Source of the DNA: BOG-908 sp965198825
GTDB taxonomy: Bacteria > Pseudomonadota > Alphaproteobacteria > Acetobacterales > Acetobacteraceae
DNA: 64,000 bases
Reading direction: 5' to 3'
NCBI GenBank assembly: GCA_965198825.1
Contig: CBDAQB010000003.1
Coordinates: 2,046,001 to 2,110,000, forward strand
Position numbers and translations under genes: made by a program. The notes beneath the pieces were generated by a model, which was given only the letters and a program-made list of their open reading frames with translations, made no database searches and was not told the DNA's origin. Of the stretch, positions 25,706 through 34,643 are shown piece by piece; the first letter of the stretch is position 1, and each line of letters starts with the position of its first letter.

Positions 25706-26567
25706 TCTGATCTCCTATCGCTCCAGCCGCCGGTGGCGAGCCCGGCAGCACATCGGCATTGATGCCCATCAGGAAAAGGCCCCTCGCATCCGCCTCCGCA
25801 ATGCAAGCCGCCCGGTCGGTCAGCAACGTCCCACCCGCCTCATAGGCAATCCCGCGCAACCCCGCCTCGGCCGCAAGCTGCACGGTCCGCGGCCCGATTG
25901 TCGGCAGGTCCATCCGCCTGTCCTGCCCGGGCTTCACGATCTTCACCAGCACCCCGCCGGGCCCCGGCCGCGCCAGCCCGGCAGCCCGGCCGATCATCGC
26001 ATCCGTCCCCTCGATCGCCTCCACCGCCAGCACGATGCCCTGCTGAACGATGCACCCCTGCCCGACATCCACGCGCCCCAGCGCCCTGACCACCTCGCGC
26101 CCCCGCTCGATATCGGCGAACGCCGACGCATCGGCCTGCACTTTCCCAAGCAATCCGGACGACCCCAGCGCCTCCGCCAGCACCTCATGCGCCCCGATCA
26201 CATGAAACCCCTCGTCGGCCAGCACGCGCACCACGGCCGCCAGCAGCCCATCGTCCCCGGTAAAAGCCGCCCGCCCAATACGCGACAGGATGCGCACCCC
26301 CTCGGCATCCGGCCGCAAATCCAGCAGCGAAGGCCGCTTCACCGGCCCGACGAGCACCAGATCCCGGCACCCGTTCTGCCTCAGCAGAGCCAGGATGCGC
26401 CCCGCCGCCCCCACCCGGACGAACTCATGCGGAAAAGCGCCGATCACCGCCGGCTGGGCAAAATCTTCGAACCCGATGATGAACACGGCCCGGCCCGCCC
26501 GCTGCGCCGCCTCCGCCACCTGCCCTGGAAACGGCCCGCTTCCCGCCAGGATTCCGAGCGTGTTCAT
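25695..26567 (-). CDS. lpxI: UDP-2,3-diacylglucosamine pyrophosphatase LpxI
   Basis: 290 residues. N-terminal LGILAGSGPFPGQVAEAAQR and FIIGFEDFAQP match LpxI, as do LVLVGPVKRPSLLDLRPD in the middle and the C-terminal AYEAGGTLLTDRAACIAEAD followed by GLFLMGI. LpxI hydrolyses UDP-2,3-diacylglucosamine to lipid X in lipid A synthesis and replaces LpxH in Alphaproteobacteria. It is not in the lpxA-fabZ-lpxD cluster, which begins about 1.4 kb away, but is close to it. First gene of lpxI-gloA-ycjX-ycjF. Confidence 0.93.
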   Translation of the reverse strand: MNTLGILAGSGPFPGQVAEAAQRAGRAVFIIGFEDFAQPAVIGAFPHEFVRVGAAGRILALLRQNGCRDLVLVGPVKRPSLLDLRPDAEGVRILSRIGRAAFTGDDGLLAAVVRVLADEGFHVIGAHEVLAEALGSSGLLGKVQADASAFADIERGREVVRALGRVDVGQGCIVQQGIVLAVEAIEGTDAMIGRAAGLARPGPGGVLVKIVKPGQDRRMDLPTIGPRTVQLAAEAGLRGIAYEAGGTLLTDRAACIAEADARGLFLMGINADVLPGSPPAAGAIGDQNGG

Positions 26568-26610
26568 ACCTCTGCCCTAGAACAGACGGACGACCGCCCG
26601 ATAATTTCGT

Positions 26611-26639
26611 TTGTCATCACGGTTTCGTGAAGATAGGAT
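26611..26639 (+). promoter_or_regulatory. Candidate sigma-70 promoter for the 69-aa gene
   Basis: TTGTCA (26611-26616) and TAGGAT (26634-26639) are separated by 17 nt, a good housekeeping-type pair 43 nt upstream of the ATG at 26682. Prediction by eye only. Confidence 0.45.
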
Positions 26640-26681
26640 CGCTGCTGTTCACGTGGGCCCCCCAAGTGCGGAACCAGCGGC

Positions 26682-26891
26682 ATGGATGAGGACAGCGCCT
26701 TGACTGCCAGTGCCTCCGGCATTCTCCATTGTCTTCGGGTCCTGGCAGAGGAGGCCGCGCACCTGCGGCTGGATGCGGCAGTATTTGCCATACGAGAAGC
26801 CATAGAGACCATGGCGATCGAAAGCGGCGCCGATGCCTACGCTCCGTTCGCTGAAAACGTGGAACACGTGGAGGCTATTGTTTTTCATTAA
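26682..26891 (+). CDS. Small protein of 69 aa, function unknown
   Basis: The product is acidic and Ala-rich with no Cys: it starts MDEDSALTASASGILHCLRV (one Cys only at residue 17) and continues LAEEAAHLRLDAAVFAIREAI with amphipathic helical character. No family is recognised. Support for a real gene: a plausible promoter upstream, its stop lies 16 nt before repeat copy 9 as for most genes here, and the opposite strand has no competing family member. It is divergent from lpxI. Confidence 0.55.
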   Translation: MDEDSALTASASGILHCLRVLAEEAAHLRLDAAVFAIREAIETMAIESGADAYAPFAENVEHVEAIVFH

Positions 26892-26906
26892 GAGTGAAGC
26901 AAGCGC

Positions 26907-27018
26907 GTTCTTTTTTGAAAAAAAGAACCAAAAAACTTTTGCGACTTGGGACCGGGATTGGGGAAGTGCTGGGCCCGAGTGTCCAAAAGTTTTTTGCTTC
27001 TTTTTTTCAAAAAAGAAG
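26907..27018. repeat. Nested palindromic intergenic repeat, copy 9 (complete)
   Basis: Left arm G-C, right arm C-G; plus-oriented core GGGACCGGGATTGGGGAAGTG. It lies between the convergent 69-aa gene and lpxA, 16 nt and 11 nt from their stops. Confidence 0.9.
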
Positions 27019-27028
27019 ACCTGCCTTC

Positions 27029-27928
27029 CTACCCCGCCTCATCATCCTCGCCACGCATACGCGCCGGCCGCACCAACCCGCGCTTGCTGGGCGTATCGAT
27101 GAAAGCCAGCATCTCCGCCACCATGACATCGTCCAAAGCCGTCTCACGCACCGAAGCCAGGCGCTGAGCGAAAACCTGCCCAACATCGTCCCCAGGCGGA
27201 AACAAAGCGCGAAACGCCGCGCGCAGCCGGTGCAGTCCCGCGCGATCGACGCCGCGGCGCTTCAGCCCCACCACATTCAGGCCGGTCAAGCGCGCGCGGT
27301 TGCCAAGCGCCGTGCCGAACGGGATCACGTCCGCCTCCACGCCTGAGGCGCCGCCGATCATCGCCCCGCGTCCAATCCGAACGAACTGGTGCAGCGCGGT
27401 AGCGCCGCCGATCACCGCGCCATCGCCGATCGTCACATGCCCGCCCATGACGACATTGTTCGCCACGATCACGCCATTCCCCAGGGTGCAATCATGCGCC
27501 ACATGAACCACCGCCATCAGCAGGCAATCGTTGCCCACACGTGTGATTCCGCTGCCTGTCGCCGTCCCGCGATGAATGGTGCAGTGCTCGCGTATCTGCG
27601 TGCGCGCACCGATTTCCGTGCGCGTGGGCTCGCCTTTGTATTTCAGATCCTGCGGCGCGAGTCCGACCGTGCAGAATGGATAAAGCACCGCGCCTTCGCC
27701 GACGCGCGTATCGCCGTCGACAACGACATGGCTCATCAGGCTGACGCCCGCTTCGAGAACCACGCCCGAACCGACATAGCACCACGGCCCGACCGTCACG
27801 CCCTCGCCCAACCGGGCGCCTGGCATGACCACCGCGGTCGCATGCACGGCCGGCGCACAATCGGCAACGTTATCGATACCGGCTGCAGACTTCGGCATCT
27901 CCGGGGCAAGATCCACAGTTTGATCCAT
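27029..27928 (-). CDS. lpxA: UDP-N-acetylglucosamine acyltransferase LpxA
   Basis: 299 residues made of hexapeptide repeats of a left-handed beta helix (for example VVMPGARLGEGVTVGPWCYV) and the LpxA blocks GLAPQDLKYKGEPTRTEIG, the catalytic His in MAVVHVAHDC, and GLNVVGLKRRG. It adds a 3-hydroxyacyl chain to UDP-GlcNAc, the first lipid A step. ATG 27928 (MDQTVDLAP) is used; a longer reading reaches 28003. About 35 residues precede the first hexapeptide repeat, longer than E. coli LpxA. Last gene of the envelope supercluster. Confidence 0.95.
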   Translation of the reverse strand: MDQTVDLAPEMPKSAAGIDNVADCAPAVHATAVVMPGARLGEGVTVGPWCYVGSGVVLEAGVSLMSHVVVDGDTRVGEGAVLYPFCTVGLAPQDLKYKGEPTRTEIGARTQIREHCTIHRGTATGSGITRVGNDCLLMAVVHVAHDCTLGNGVIVANNVVMGGHVTIGDGAVIGGATALHQFVRIGRGAMIGGASGVEADVIPFGTALGNRARLTGLNVVGLKRRGVDRAGLHRLRAAFRALFPPGDDVGQVFAQRLASVRETALDDVMVAEMLAFIDTPSKRGLVRPARMRGEDDEAG

Positions 27929-28038
27929 GATGTTGCCCGACTCGCCTTCAGGTGAAATGACAGACTTCGCCAAGAACCCTAGGCCCGCCGCAGGAAGCTG
28001 CAACTCAAGACGTATTGCATAACGTTACCGATGACGCG

Positions 28039-28569
28039 CTAAGACTCGGCCGTAGCGTTGGCATTATGCATGATCATGGCGCTGTAGGTCGCTTCCGCCA
28101 CCGACACGCCATCGACTCGCGCGACGCCGCGGAATTTCCAAACGTTTCCCCGCCTGCGTTCACGGGTCACATGCACGCGCAACTGGTCGCCCGGCACGAC
28201 CGGCCTGCGGAACTTCGCATTCTCGATCGTCATGAAATACACGAGCTTGCCAGCGGCTGTCGGGCCGAGCGTCTCCACCACCAGAACCGCCGCCGTCTGC
28301 GCCATGCTCTCGATGATCAGCACGCCGGGCATGACGGGATGGCCCGGAAAATGCCCCTGGAAGAAATTCTCGTTCACCGTCACGTTCTTCACGCCAATGG
28401 CGGAGTGGCTGCGCACCACCTCCTCCATCCTGTCGATCAGGAGAAACGGATAGCGGTGCGGGATCGCCTGCATGATGCGTGCGATATCGAGCGTGCCGAT
28501 GTAATCAGCCTCCAACGGCGCCCCGTCTGGTGCATCCACTGGCGTGCTCTGGTTGGTGCTTCCGTCCAT
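28039..28569 (-). CDS. fabZ: 3-hydroxyacyl-ACP dehydratase FabZ
   Basis: 176 residues with the hot-dog fold signature: IMQAIPHRYPFLLIDRM, the active-site helix NFFQGHFPGHPVMPGVLIIE with catalytic His and downstream Glu, and FRRPVVPGDQLRVH. It dehydrates 3-hydroxyacyl-ACP and so competes with LpxA/LpxD for the same intermediate. It lies 5 nt after lpxD and 110 nt before lpxA, the classical order. The first 25 residues are a non-conserved extension. Confidence 0.96.
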   Translation of the reverse strand: MDGSTNQSTPVDAPDGAPLEADYIGTLDIARIMQAIPHRYPFLLIDRMEEVVRSHSAIGVKNVTVNENFFQGHFPGHPVMPGVLIIESMAQTAAVLVVETLGPTAAGKLVYFMTIENAKFRRPVVPGDQLRVHVTRERRRGNVWKFRGVARVDGVSVAEATYSAMIMHNANATAES

Positions 28570-28574
28570 GGTGT

Positions 28575-29645
28575 TCAGCCTGCCGTTCTTTCCTGCGGAC
28601 TCCTGCGAGCCAGCCTGCGCAGCGCCGCGACATTGCGAAAGAATTCGCGAACCGGCAGGGCCGGGCTGCCTATCACATCGGCGCCGGCAGGAACATTGGA
28701 CATGACGCCGCCCTGCGCGCCGACCCTAGCCTTGGTCCCGATCGTCACATGGCCTGCGATGCCGGCCTGCGCGCCGAGCTGCGCGAAATCCTCCAGGATG
28801 GACGAACCCGCCACGCCCGACTGGCCCGCCAGCGCGCAATACCGCCCGATCTGCACATTATGGCCGATCTGGACCAGATTATCGATGCGCGACCCTCTGC
28901 GTATCACCGTGTCGCGTGCCCCGCCGCGATCGACCGTCGAATTGGCGCCAATTTCCACGTCATCCTCCAGGATCACCCGGCCGAGTTGAGGAACCGTCAC
29001 GAAGCCCTGGCCAGTCATCGCAAAGCCAAATCCTTCCTGGCCGATCCGCGCGCCTGGATACACATAAACGCGATGGCCGAGCACGGCGTGCGTCACCGAA
29101 GCCAAGGCGCCGATCCGGCAGCCCTCACCCATCACCACGCCCGGGCTGATCACAGCGCCGGCGCCGATCACCGAGCGTGCGCCCACCATCACGGAGCGGC
29201 CGATCACCGCATGAGGGCCGACCTGAACATCCTCCCCCAGCGACGCCGACGGATCGATCACCGCGGTCGGGTGTATGCCGCCCGCTGCCGTCTCGGCTGG
29301 ATGGAACAGCCAGCCCACCTTCGACCAGGCGAGATAGGGGTCCTCGGCCACCAGGGGCACGACCCCGTCGGGCAGCCGCGCGCTCAAGGCCGAGGAGACG
29401 ATCACCGCCCCCGCCGCCGTGTTTTCGGCGTCAGCCAGATATTTCTGGTTATGGATGAAGCTCACATCCGAGGAGGTCGCGGCGGCCAAGGTCGCCACCC
29501 CGCTCAGCATCCTGTCCTGCATGCCGGCGGGACAGGGTGTCCCTGCCGCCGCCGCCACATCCCCTAGGCTGAAAGGCCCTGCGCACAGGAAGAAGCGAGG
29601 GTCGCCGAGTGCACCCTCACGCGCGCCTTGCGGTGGGCCATCCAT
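28575..29645 (-). CDS. lpxD: UDP-3-O-acylglucosamine N-acyltransferase LpxD
   Basis: 356 residues. An N-terminal uridine-binding domain (LATLAAATSSDVSFIHNQKY region) precedes a hexapeptide-repeat helix containing IHPTAVIDPSASLGEDVQVG, EGFGFAMTGQGFVTVPQLG and the catalytic His in QIGHNVQIG. It adds the second 3-hydroxyacyl chain (amide-linked) in lipid A assembly. The start ATG 29645 lies 16 nt after the ompH-like stop. Standard gene order. Confidence 0.96.
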   Translation of the reverse strand: MDGPPQGAREGALGDPRFFLCAGPFSLGDVAAAAGTPCPAGMQDRMLSGVATLAAATSSDVSFIHNQKYLADAENTAAGAVIVSSALSARLPDGVVPLVAEDPYLAWSKVGWLFHPAETAAGGIHPTAVIDPSASLGEDVQVGPHAVIGRSVMVGARSVIGAGAVISPGVVMGEGCRIGALASVTHAVLGHRVYVYPGARIGQEGFGFAMTGQGFVTVPQLGRVILEDDVEIGANSTVDRGGARDTVIRRGSRIDNLVQIGHNVQIGRYCALAGQSGVAGSSILEDFAQLGAQAGIAGHVTIGTKARVGAQGGVMSNVPAGADVIGSPALPVREFFRNVAALRRLARRSPQERTAG

Positions 29646-29661
29646 GAATGAGACCTTTCCC

Positions 29662-30819
29662 TCAGTGAGTCGGCACCGGCGCCGGACCCACAGCGGGCTG
29701 CGAACCGGCAGGCGGGGTGCCCCAATCCTTCGGCAAGGTCGCCGGATCGACGTTCTCCGGCGGGATCTGCACCGTCGGCAACGTGCGGTTCAGTTGCTGA
29801 ACCACGGCGTCGGTGATGTCGAACTCCTGCACGTTGAGCGCCACCTGCGAGCGGTGCAACACCAGGTTCATGTTCCGGCTATCCGCCACCTGGCGGATGA
29901 TGGCGATCAGCGTCCGCTCGATCTGCCCGAGCGCCACCTGTCCGGCCTCCTGGATGATCCGGTTGCGGTCCTGCAGCGCCCGCCTGTCGCTGTTCACCCT
30001 GTCGCGCAACGCACGCTCTTTCGCCCGGCCCTGCTCGGGCGTCAGCTTGGAAGCCTCGTTCTGAAGCTGCTGCTCCATTTCGCGCCACGTCGCCTGCGCG
30101 CGCTCGACATCGACGCGCAGCTTCTCCTTGCGCGCGCCGATGATCTTCTCCGTCACCTGCGCCGCACTGGAAGCGCGCATCACGTCGGGCACGCCGAGCA
30201 CGCCGATCGCCGCAGAAGGCGGCACCGAGCCGCCCGTCAGCAGCTTCAGGTTATCCCCGTTCGCGGTGAACTCTCCAACCGCTGGCGTCGGCTTGGCTGT
30301 CGTCGCCAGCTTCAGCGCGCCCGCTCCCGCGGACGTCAGCTTGATGGCAGTCCCGGCCGTGGCGTTCGCAGCAGAGGCCGCCAGGGTCACCGTATTGGCG
30401 GCACCCTTGATGACGTAATAGGTCGCCGTTGCATCGAGCGGCGCAGGCAGCGCCGCGCCAGGACCCGACGCACTCACCTTCACCGCGTCGCCTGTCGCCA
30501 GCGCCGCATAGGCAGGCGCCACCAGATCAGGCAGAGCCGGAATGGGTGGCTGCGGCAGGTTCGGCATCGGCTGCTGTTGCTGCTGTTGCGCGTCGCCTTC
30601 CGGAGCGCCTTCCGGTTCCTGCGCCATGGGAGGCGGCAGGGGCGCCTGCGCTACCGGCACACGGCGAGTACGCGGTGCCGCCGCCGGCCGGGCCGCCGGC
30701 TCAGCGGGCTTCGCCGGCACGAACCAGCCCGGGTTGCTCTGCGCCTTCGCCTCGTGCGCAAGCGGCATCACCGCCAACGCCGCTGCCCACGCGGCCGAAA
30801 CCAACAAACCTGTGCGCAT
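29662..30819 (-). CDS. OmpH/Skp-family periplasmic chaperone with an inserted domain
   Basis: 385 residues, about twice the usual Skp length. Signal peptide: LLVSAAWAAALAVMPLAHEA, then AKAQ. A Pro/Gln-rich linker (QQQQQQP) leads into an about 75-residue Ala/Thr-rich beta-type segment (DAVKVSASGPGAALPAPLDA, then TYYVIKGAANTVTLAASAA), and only then the Skp part: GVPDVMRASSAAQ, the coiled coil with ERAQATWREMEQQLQNEASK, and the C-terminal ITDAVVQQLNRTLPTVQIPP. The Skp part guides outer-membrane proteins to BamA, next door. The inserted segment splits the usual mature N-terminus from the coiled coil. Start ATG 30819 overlaps the bamA stop by 1 nt. Confidence 0.85.
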   Translation of the reverse strand: MRTGLLVSAAWAAALAVMPLAHEAKAQSNPGWFVPAKPAEPAARPAAAPRTRRVPVAQAPLPPPMAQEPEGAPEGDAQQQQQQPMPNLPQPPIPALPDLVAPAYAALATGDAVKVSASGPGAALPAPLDATATYYVIKGAANTVTLAASAANATAGTAIKLTSAGAGALKLATTAKPTPAVGEFTANGDNLKLLTGGSVPPSAAIGVLGVPDVMRASSAAQVTEKIIGARKEKLRVDVERAQATWREMEQQLQNEASKLTPEQGRAKERALRDRVNSDRRALQDRNRIIQEAGQVALGQIERTLIAIIRQVADSRNMNLVLHRSQVALNVQEFDITDAVVQQLNRTLPTVQIPPENVDPATLPKDWGTPPAGSQPAVGPAPVPTH

Positions 30820-33395
30820 CACTGGAACCTCGTACCAAATCCGAAACGAATGACCTGCGTCTGGTCGTACTGCTTTTTCACGACCGGAATGCCGAGGTCG
30901 ATGTTGATCAGCCCGAACGGGCTGTTCCAAGAGACGCCCACGCCGATACCGACGCGAGGGCTCGAATCATCGTAGTAGCATTTGGAGATCACGTTGCCGT
31001 ACTGATCGACCGGCTGCCCCTGCTTGTTATGCCGCGACGTCGGCAGGCAGGTGCTGATCGCATTCGGCGGAACATTCAGCCCGGACAAGCCGCCGATATC
31101 GGCGAACGCGCGTCCCGACAACCCGAAATCCTTGCTCACAGGCAACGGAAAATGCAACTCCGTCGATTGCGTATAGATGAAGTTGCCGCCGAGGCTGTCG
31201 CTGCCGTGATAGTTGATTTCACCGGCCTTCACGCAGTCCTCGCCTTTCGGCAATGCCGATGTCGCCACCAGGCATGACGAATACGCGACCGAGTGCGGTC
31301 CCACGCCCTGGTCGAGGAAGCCGCGCAAATTGTCGCCGCCCAGGAAGAAGCGGTCGATGATGCGCTCATGGCTCTGCAGATTTTCGAGGTAGCCGGCACC
31401 ACCGGAGACCGCGATGCCCCAGTCCGCATTCCCCGTTAAGCTGTCGAGCGGAATGAAATACGTGCCGTCCAGCTTGGCGCGAATATATTTCTCGTCACCG
31501 CCAAGGCCGGCGAAGTCGGTGCCCAGCCGCACCACGAAGCCGCTATGCGCATTCACCCGGCTGTCGCGGTAGTCGAAAGACAAGGTCTGGCCAAGCTGCG
31601 ACAGCAGCGAGTAGCCGGCCTCGTCCTGCACATAAATGCTGGCATATTGTTGCAGGTTGTTCACGTCACGGTCGGTGACGAGATAGCTGAACGACTGGCT
31701 GACGTGGTCGTTGTAGGCGTAGCCGAGACGCAGCGTCGCACCGATACGCATTTCGGAATAAACGGCGACGTATTGGTTGTTGTTGTTCAGGTAAAAGAGG
31801 TCCGCGCCGGCAACCAGGTTGCGGTCGAGGAAATACGGATCCGTCGCCGACAGATCGAGCTGGCTTTCGTAGGCGCCGAGCGTGCCCGTAATGCCGGCAT
31901 CGATACCCGTGCCCACCAGGTTGGTCTGGCGCAGGCCGGCGTTGCCCAGGATGCCCGCGTCGGTCGAATAACCGCCGCCCAGCGACAATTGTCCCGTCGC
32001 CTTCTCCGTCACCTCTGTCGAAGCAATGATGCGGTCCGGCGCCGAGCCTGGCTGCGGCGTGATCTTCACGTCGCCGAAGTAGCCAAGGTCGGTCAGACGC
32101 TGCTTGGTCCTGCGCGACAACGCCGGATCGTAGGGATCGCCTTCCGCGAAGCGGAACTCACGGCGGATGACCTTGTCCTTGGTCACCGTATTGCCGGTGA
32201 TTTCGATGCGCTCGACATATTGCCGCGGCCCGTCAGCGATATCGAAAACCAGATCGACGGTGTGCTTGGCCTTGTTCCGCGCAATACGCGGATTCACGAC
32301 GACAAAATTATGCCCATCCGCGCGCACCGCGTCCTGGATCTGGGTACTGGTCTTCTCCACCAGGTCGCCGTTGTAGAAAGCGCCTTCCTCGACACTGACG
32401 AGCTTGCGGTAGGTCGACGCATCCACATGCGCCACTTCGCTCAGCACGGTGATCTTGCCGACGCGGTAACGCTCCCCCTCGTTGATCTGAAAGGTGAGGA
32501 AGAACGCCTTCTTGTCAGGCGAGAGCTCGGCCACCGTGTTGGTGACATTAAAATCCGCGTAGCCATGCGAAATATAGAAGCGGCGAAGCAGCTCGCGGTC
32601 GAAATTGATGCGCTCAGGATTGAATTGCGTGCTGCTGCTCAGGAAGCGCCAGAGCCGGTCTTCGCGCGTCTCGATGACGGACTTCAGCTCGCCTTCCGGA
32701 AACGATTTGTTACCAACGAAAATGATGCGGCTGATTTTCGTCTCGGGCCCTTCAACGATCTTGAAGATGACGTTGACCCGGTTCTGCGGCAGCCGCACGA
32801 GCTCGGGCTCCACCGTCGCCGCGAACCGTCCCTTGCCCGCATAGATGCCGAGCAGCTTCGTGCGGTCGGTCTGCGCCATGCGCACGGTGAACACCGCGCG
32901 CGGCCGGAGCTGCAGCTCCTTGCGCAAATCGTCTTCCTTGACGTTGTGGTTGCCTTCGAAATTGATCGCATTGACCAGCGGATTCTCACGCACGGACACC
33001 ACGAGGTCATTGCCCGAGCGGTGCAGGCTGACGTCCGCGAAAAGCCCTGTCGCGTAGAGCGTGCGAAGGCTCTGGTCCACGCGGTCGCCGGTGAAAGGAT
33101 CACCAGGCTGCACCAGCATGTAAGACAGAATGGTGCTGTTCTCGATGCGCTCGTTGCCGACGATGCGTATCGCCTGAATGGTCCCGCTCGGCGCCGCCTG
33201 CGGACCCGCCGCACGCGTGCGCAGCGCACGCGGACGGCGATGCACAGTTGCAGGCGCCGGTGCCGGCGAGGGTGTGTCAGCACCCGGCGCAGCGTTTGGC
33301 GAATCGGGTGAAGCCGGCTGTGCGAGAGGCCGATCGACAGTGACGACGCTGAGCATGCAGACAGTCGCAAGAAGTGCCGCGCGATGACGATACAA
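30819..33395 (-). CDS. bamA: Outer membrane protein assembly factor BamA
   Basis: 858 residues. Signal peptide, a Pro/Ala-rich linker, then five POTRA domains (from IQAIRIVGNERIENSTILSY to about residue 440; FVGNKSFPEGELKSVI and IEITGNTVTKDKVIRREFRF mark POTRA 3 and 5) and the 16-strand barrel, with GFVVRLGTDFAGLGGDEKYI, RFFLGGDNLRGF (VRGF-like lid motif) and the final PFGLINIDLGIPV...FGFGTRFQ. It inserts beta-barrel proteins into the outer membrane. Start at TTG 33395 gives the signal peptide. Placed between rseP and ompH as in most Proteobacteria. Confidence 0.97.
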   Translation of the reverse strand: MYRHRAALLATVCMLSVVTVDRPLAQPASPDSPNAAPGADTPSPAPAPATVHRRPRALRTRAAGPQAAPSGTIQAIRIVGNERIENSTILSYMLVQPGDPFTGDRVDQSLRTLYATGLFADVSLHRSGNDLVVSVRENPLVNAINFEGNHNVKEDDLRKELQLRPRAVFTVRMAQTDRTKLLGIYAGKGRFAATVEPELVRLPQNRVNVIFKIVEGPETKISRIIFVGNKSFPEGELKSVIETREDRLWRFLSSSTQFNPERINFDRELLRRFYISHGYADFNVTNTVAELSPDKKAFFLTFQINEGERYRVGKITVLSEVAHVDASTYRKLVSVEEGAFYNGDLVEKTSTQIQDAVRADGHNFVVVNPRIARNKAKHTVDLVFDIADGPRQYVERIEITGNTVTKDKVIRREFRFAEGDPYDPALSRRTKQRLTDLGYFGDVKITPQPGSAPDRIIASTEVTEKATGQLSLGGGYSTDAGILGNAGLRQTNLVGTGIDAGITGTLGAYESQLDLSATDPYFLDRNLVAGADLFYLNNNNQYVAVYSEMRIGATLRLGYAYNDHVSQSFSYLVTDRDVNNLQQYASIYVQDEAGYSLLSQLGQTLSFDYRDSRVNAHSGFVVRLGTDFAGLGGDEKYIRAKLDGTYFIPLDSLTGNADWGIAVSGGAGYLENLQSHERIIDRFFLGGDNLRGFLDQGVGPHSVAYSSCLVATSALPKGEDCVKAGEINYHGSDSLGGNFIYTQSTELHFPLPVSKDFGLSGRAFADIGGLSGLNVPPNAISTCLPTSRHNKQGQPVDQYGNVISKCYYDDSSPRVGIGVGVSWNSPFGLINIDLGIPVVKKQYDQTQVIRFGFGTRFQ

Positions 33396-33530
33396 CAGAG
33401 AACCCCCGAGGAGAGCGACTACCGCGCCGGTGCGTCACGGCGCCGGGCAGGAGATGCGGAGAATACCCGCCGCCTGAAAAGCCCGCTACCCGAGTTTACC
33501 ACCGGTGTCCACGCCGAAGGCTTTCCAGGC

Positions 33531-34634
33531 TCAGCCGACGATGCGGCTAAACCAGCTGAAAGCACCGACGCGAACCAGATCGTGCAGCGAAATCGCCAGG
33601 AATAGCGAACCGATGATGGCGAATCCGACACGGTAGCCATAGTCCTGCGTACGCGGCGGCAACGGCCGTCCACGCACCGCTTCGATGGCGTAGAACAGCA
33701 GATGCCCGCCATCGAGGATCGGAATCGGAAAAAGATTGAACAGCCCTAGGCTCACCGAAAGTGCTGCGGTCAGGGCGACCAGGGCGGCAAACCCCTGCTG
33801 CGCCACTTCGCCTGTGAGCTGAATGATCCGGATCGGACCACCGATTTCGTTCAAACCCTTGCCGCTGCCAACAATGTTCCAAAGCCCGACCGCAGTGCCG
33901 GACAGCATGTCCCAGGTCTGCTGCAAGCCCGCGCGAAGCGCCTGCGGCGGGCTCAGATATTCCACCCGGCTCGCGCTCTCCACGCCGATGCGGCCGACAC
34001 CACCGTCATTCTGGACATGAACGGTCAAGGCGACGTCCGCCGCCCCGCGCTTCACCTGCACGGGCACCGCCTGCCCCGCCTTGGTGACGATGATGTCCTT
34101 CATCGCCGAAAAGCTCGCGACCGGCTGGCCGGCGAGCATGACGATCCGGTCGCCCTTCCGAATTCCGGCCTGGTCCGCAGGTCCGCCAGGCGTGACCCGC
34201 CCGGCAACCGGATCGGGGATCGCCACCTGCTGCCCGACCACCGCGAACAGCCCGATGTAGAGAACCGCCGCGAGCACGAAATTGGCGATCGGCCCGGCCG
34301 CCGTCACAATCGCCCGGGATGCCACCGACTTCTCGAAATACGCCTCGCCGTGCCGTATGGCCGCCTGATCGACCTGGTCCTCAGCCAGCACGCTGACCGC
34401 CATGCCATGCATCCGCACATAGCCGCCGAGCGGCACAGCGGAAAGCTTCCAGTCCGTCCCGTGGCGGTCCTTCCAGGACAGCAGAGCCGGCCCGAACCCT
34501 ATCGAGAACGCCTCGACATAAATGCCGCGCCAGCGCGCCGCGAGGTAGTGCCCAAGCTCATGGAAGAACACGAGAACCCCGAACACGCCAATCCGTGCCG
34601 CCAGCGCCCCGAGGTTAGACATCAAGTCGTGCAT
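33531..34634 (-). CDS. rseP: RseP/RasP site-2 zinc metalloprotease
   Basis: 367 residues. First transmembrane helix carries the zinc motif HELGH; the partner motif LDGGHLLFY lies in the C-terminal membrane part. A single PDZ domain sits between (VTPGGPADQAGIRKGDRIVM), which is common in Alphaproteobacteria, whereas E. coli RseP has two. It cleaves anti-sigma factors and signal peptide remnants within the inner membrane. 9 nt after dxr, 135 nt before bamA. Confidence 0.95.
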   Translation of the reverse strand: MHDLMSNLGALAARIGVFGVLVFFHELGHYLAARWRGIYVEAFSIGFGPALLSWKDRHGTDWKLSAVPLGGYVRMHGMAVSVLAEDQVDQAAIRHGEAYFEKSVASRAIVTAAGPIANFVLAAVLYIGLFAVVGQQVAIPDPVAGRVTPGGPADQAGIRKGDRIVMLAGQPVASFSAMKDIIVTKAGQAVPVQVKRGAADVALTVHVQNDGGVGRIGVESASRVEYLSPPQALRAGLQQTWDMLSGTAVGLWNIVGSGKGLNEIGGPIRIIQLTGEVAQQGFAALVALTAALSVSLGLFNLFPIPILDGGHLLFYAIEAVRGRPLPPRTQDYGYRVGFAIIGSLFLAISLHDLVRVGAFSWFSRIVG

Positions 34635-34643
34635 TCCGGCTCC

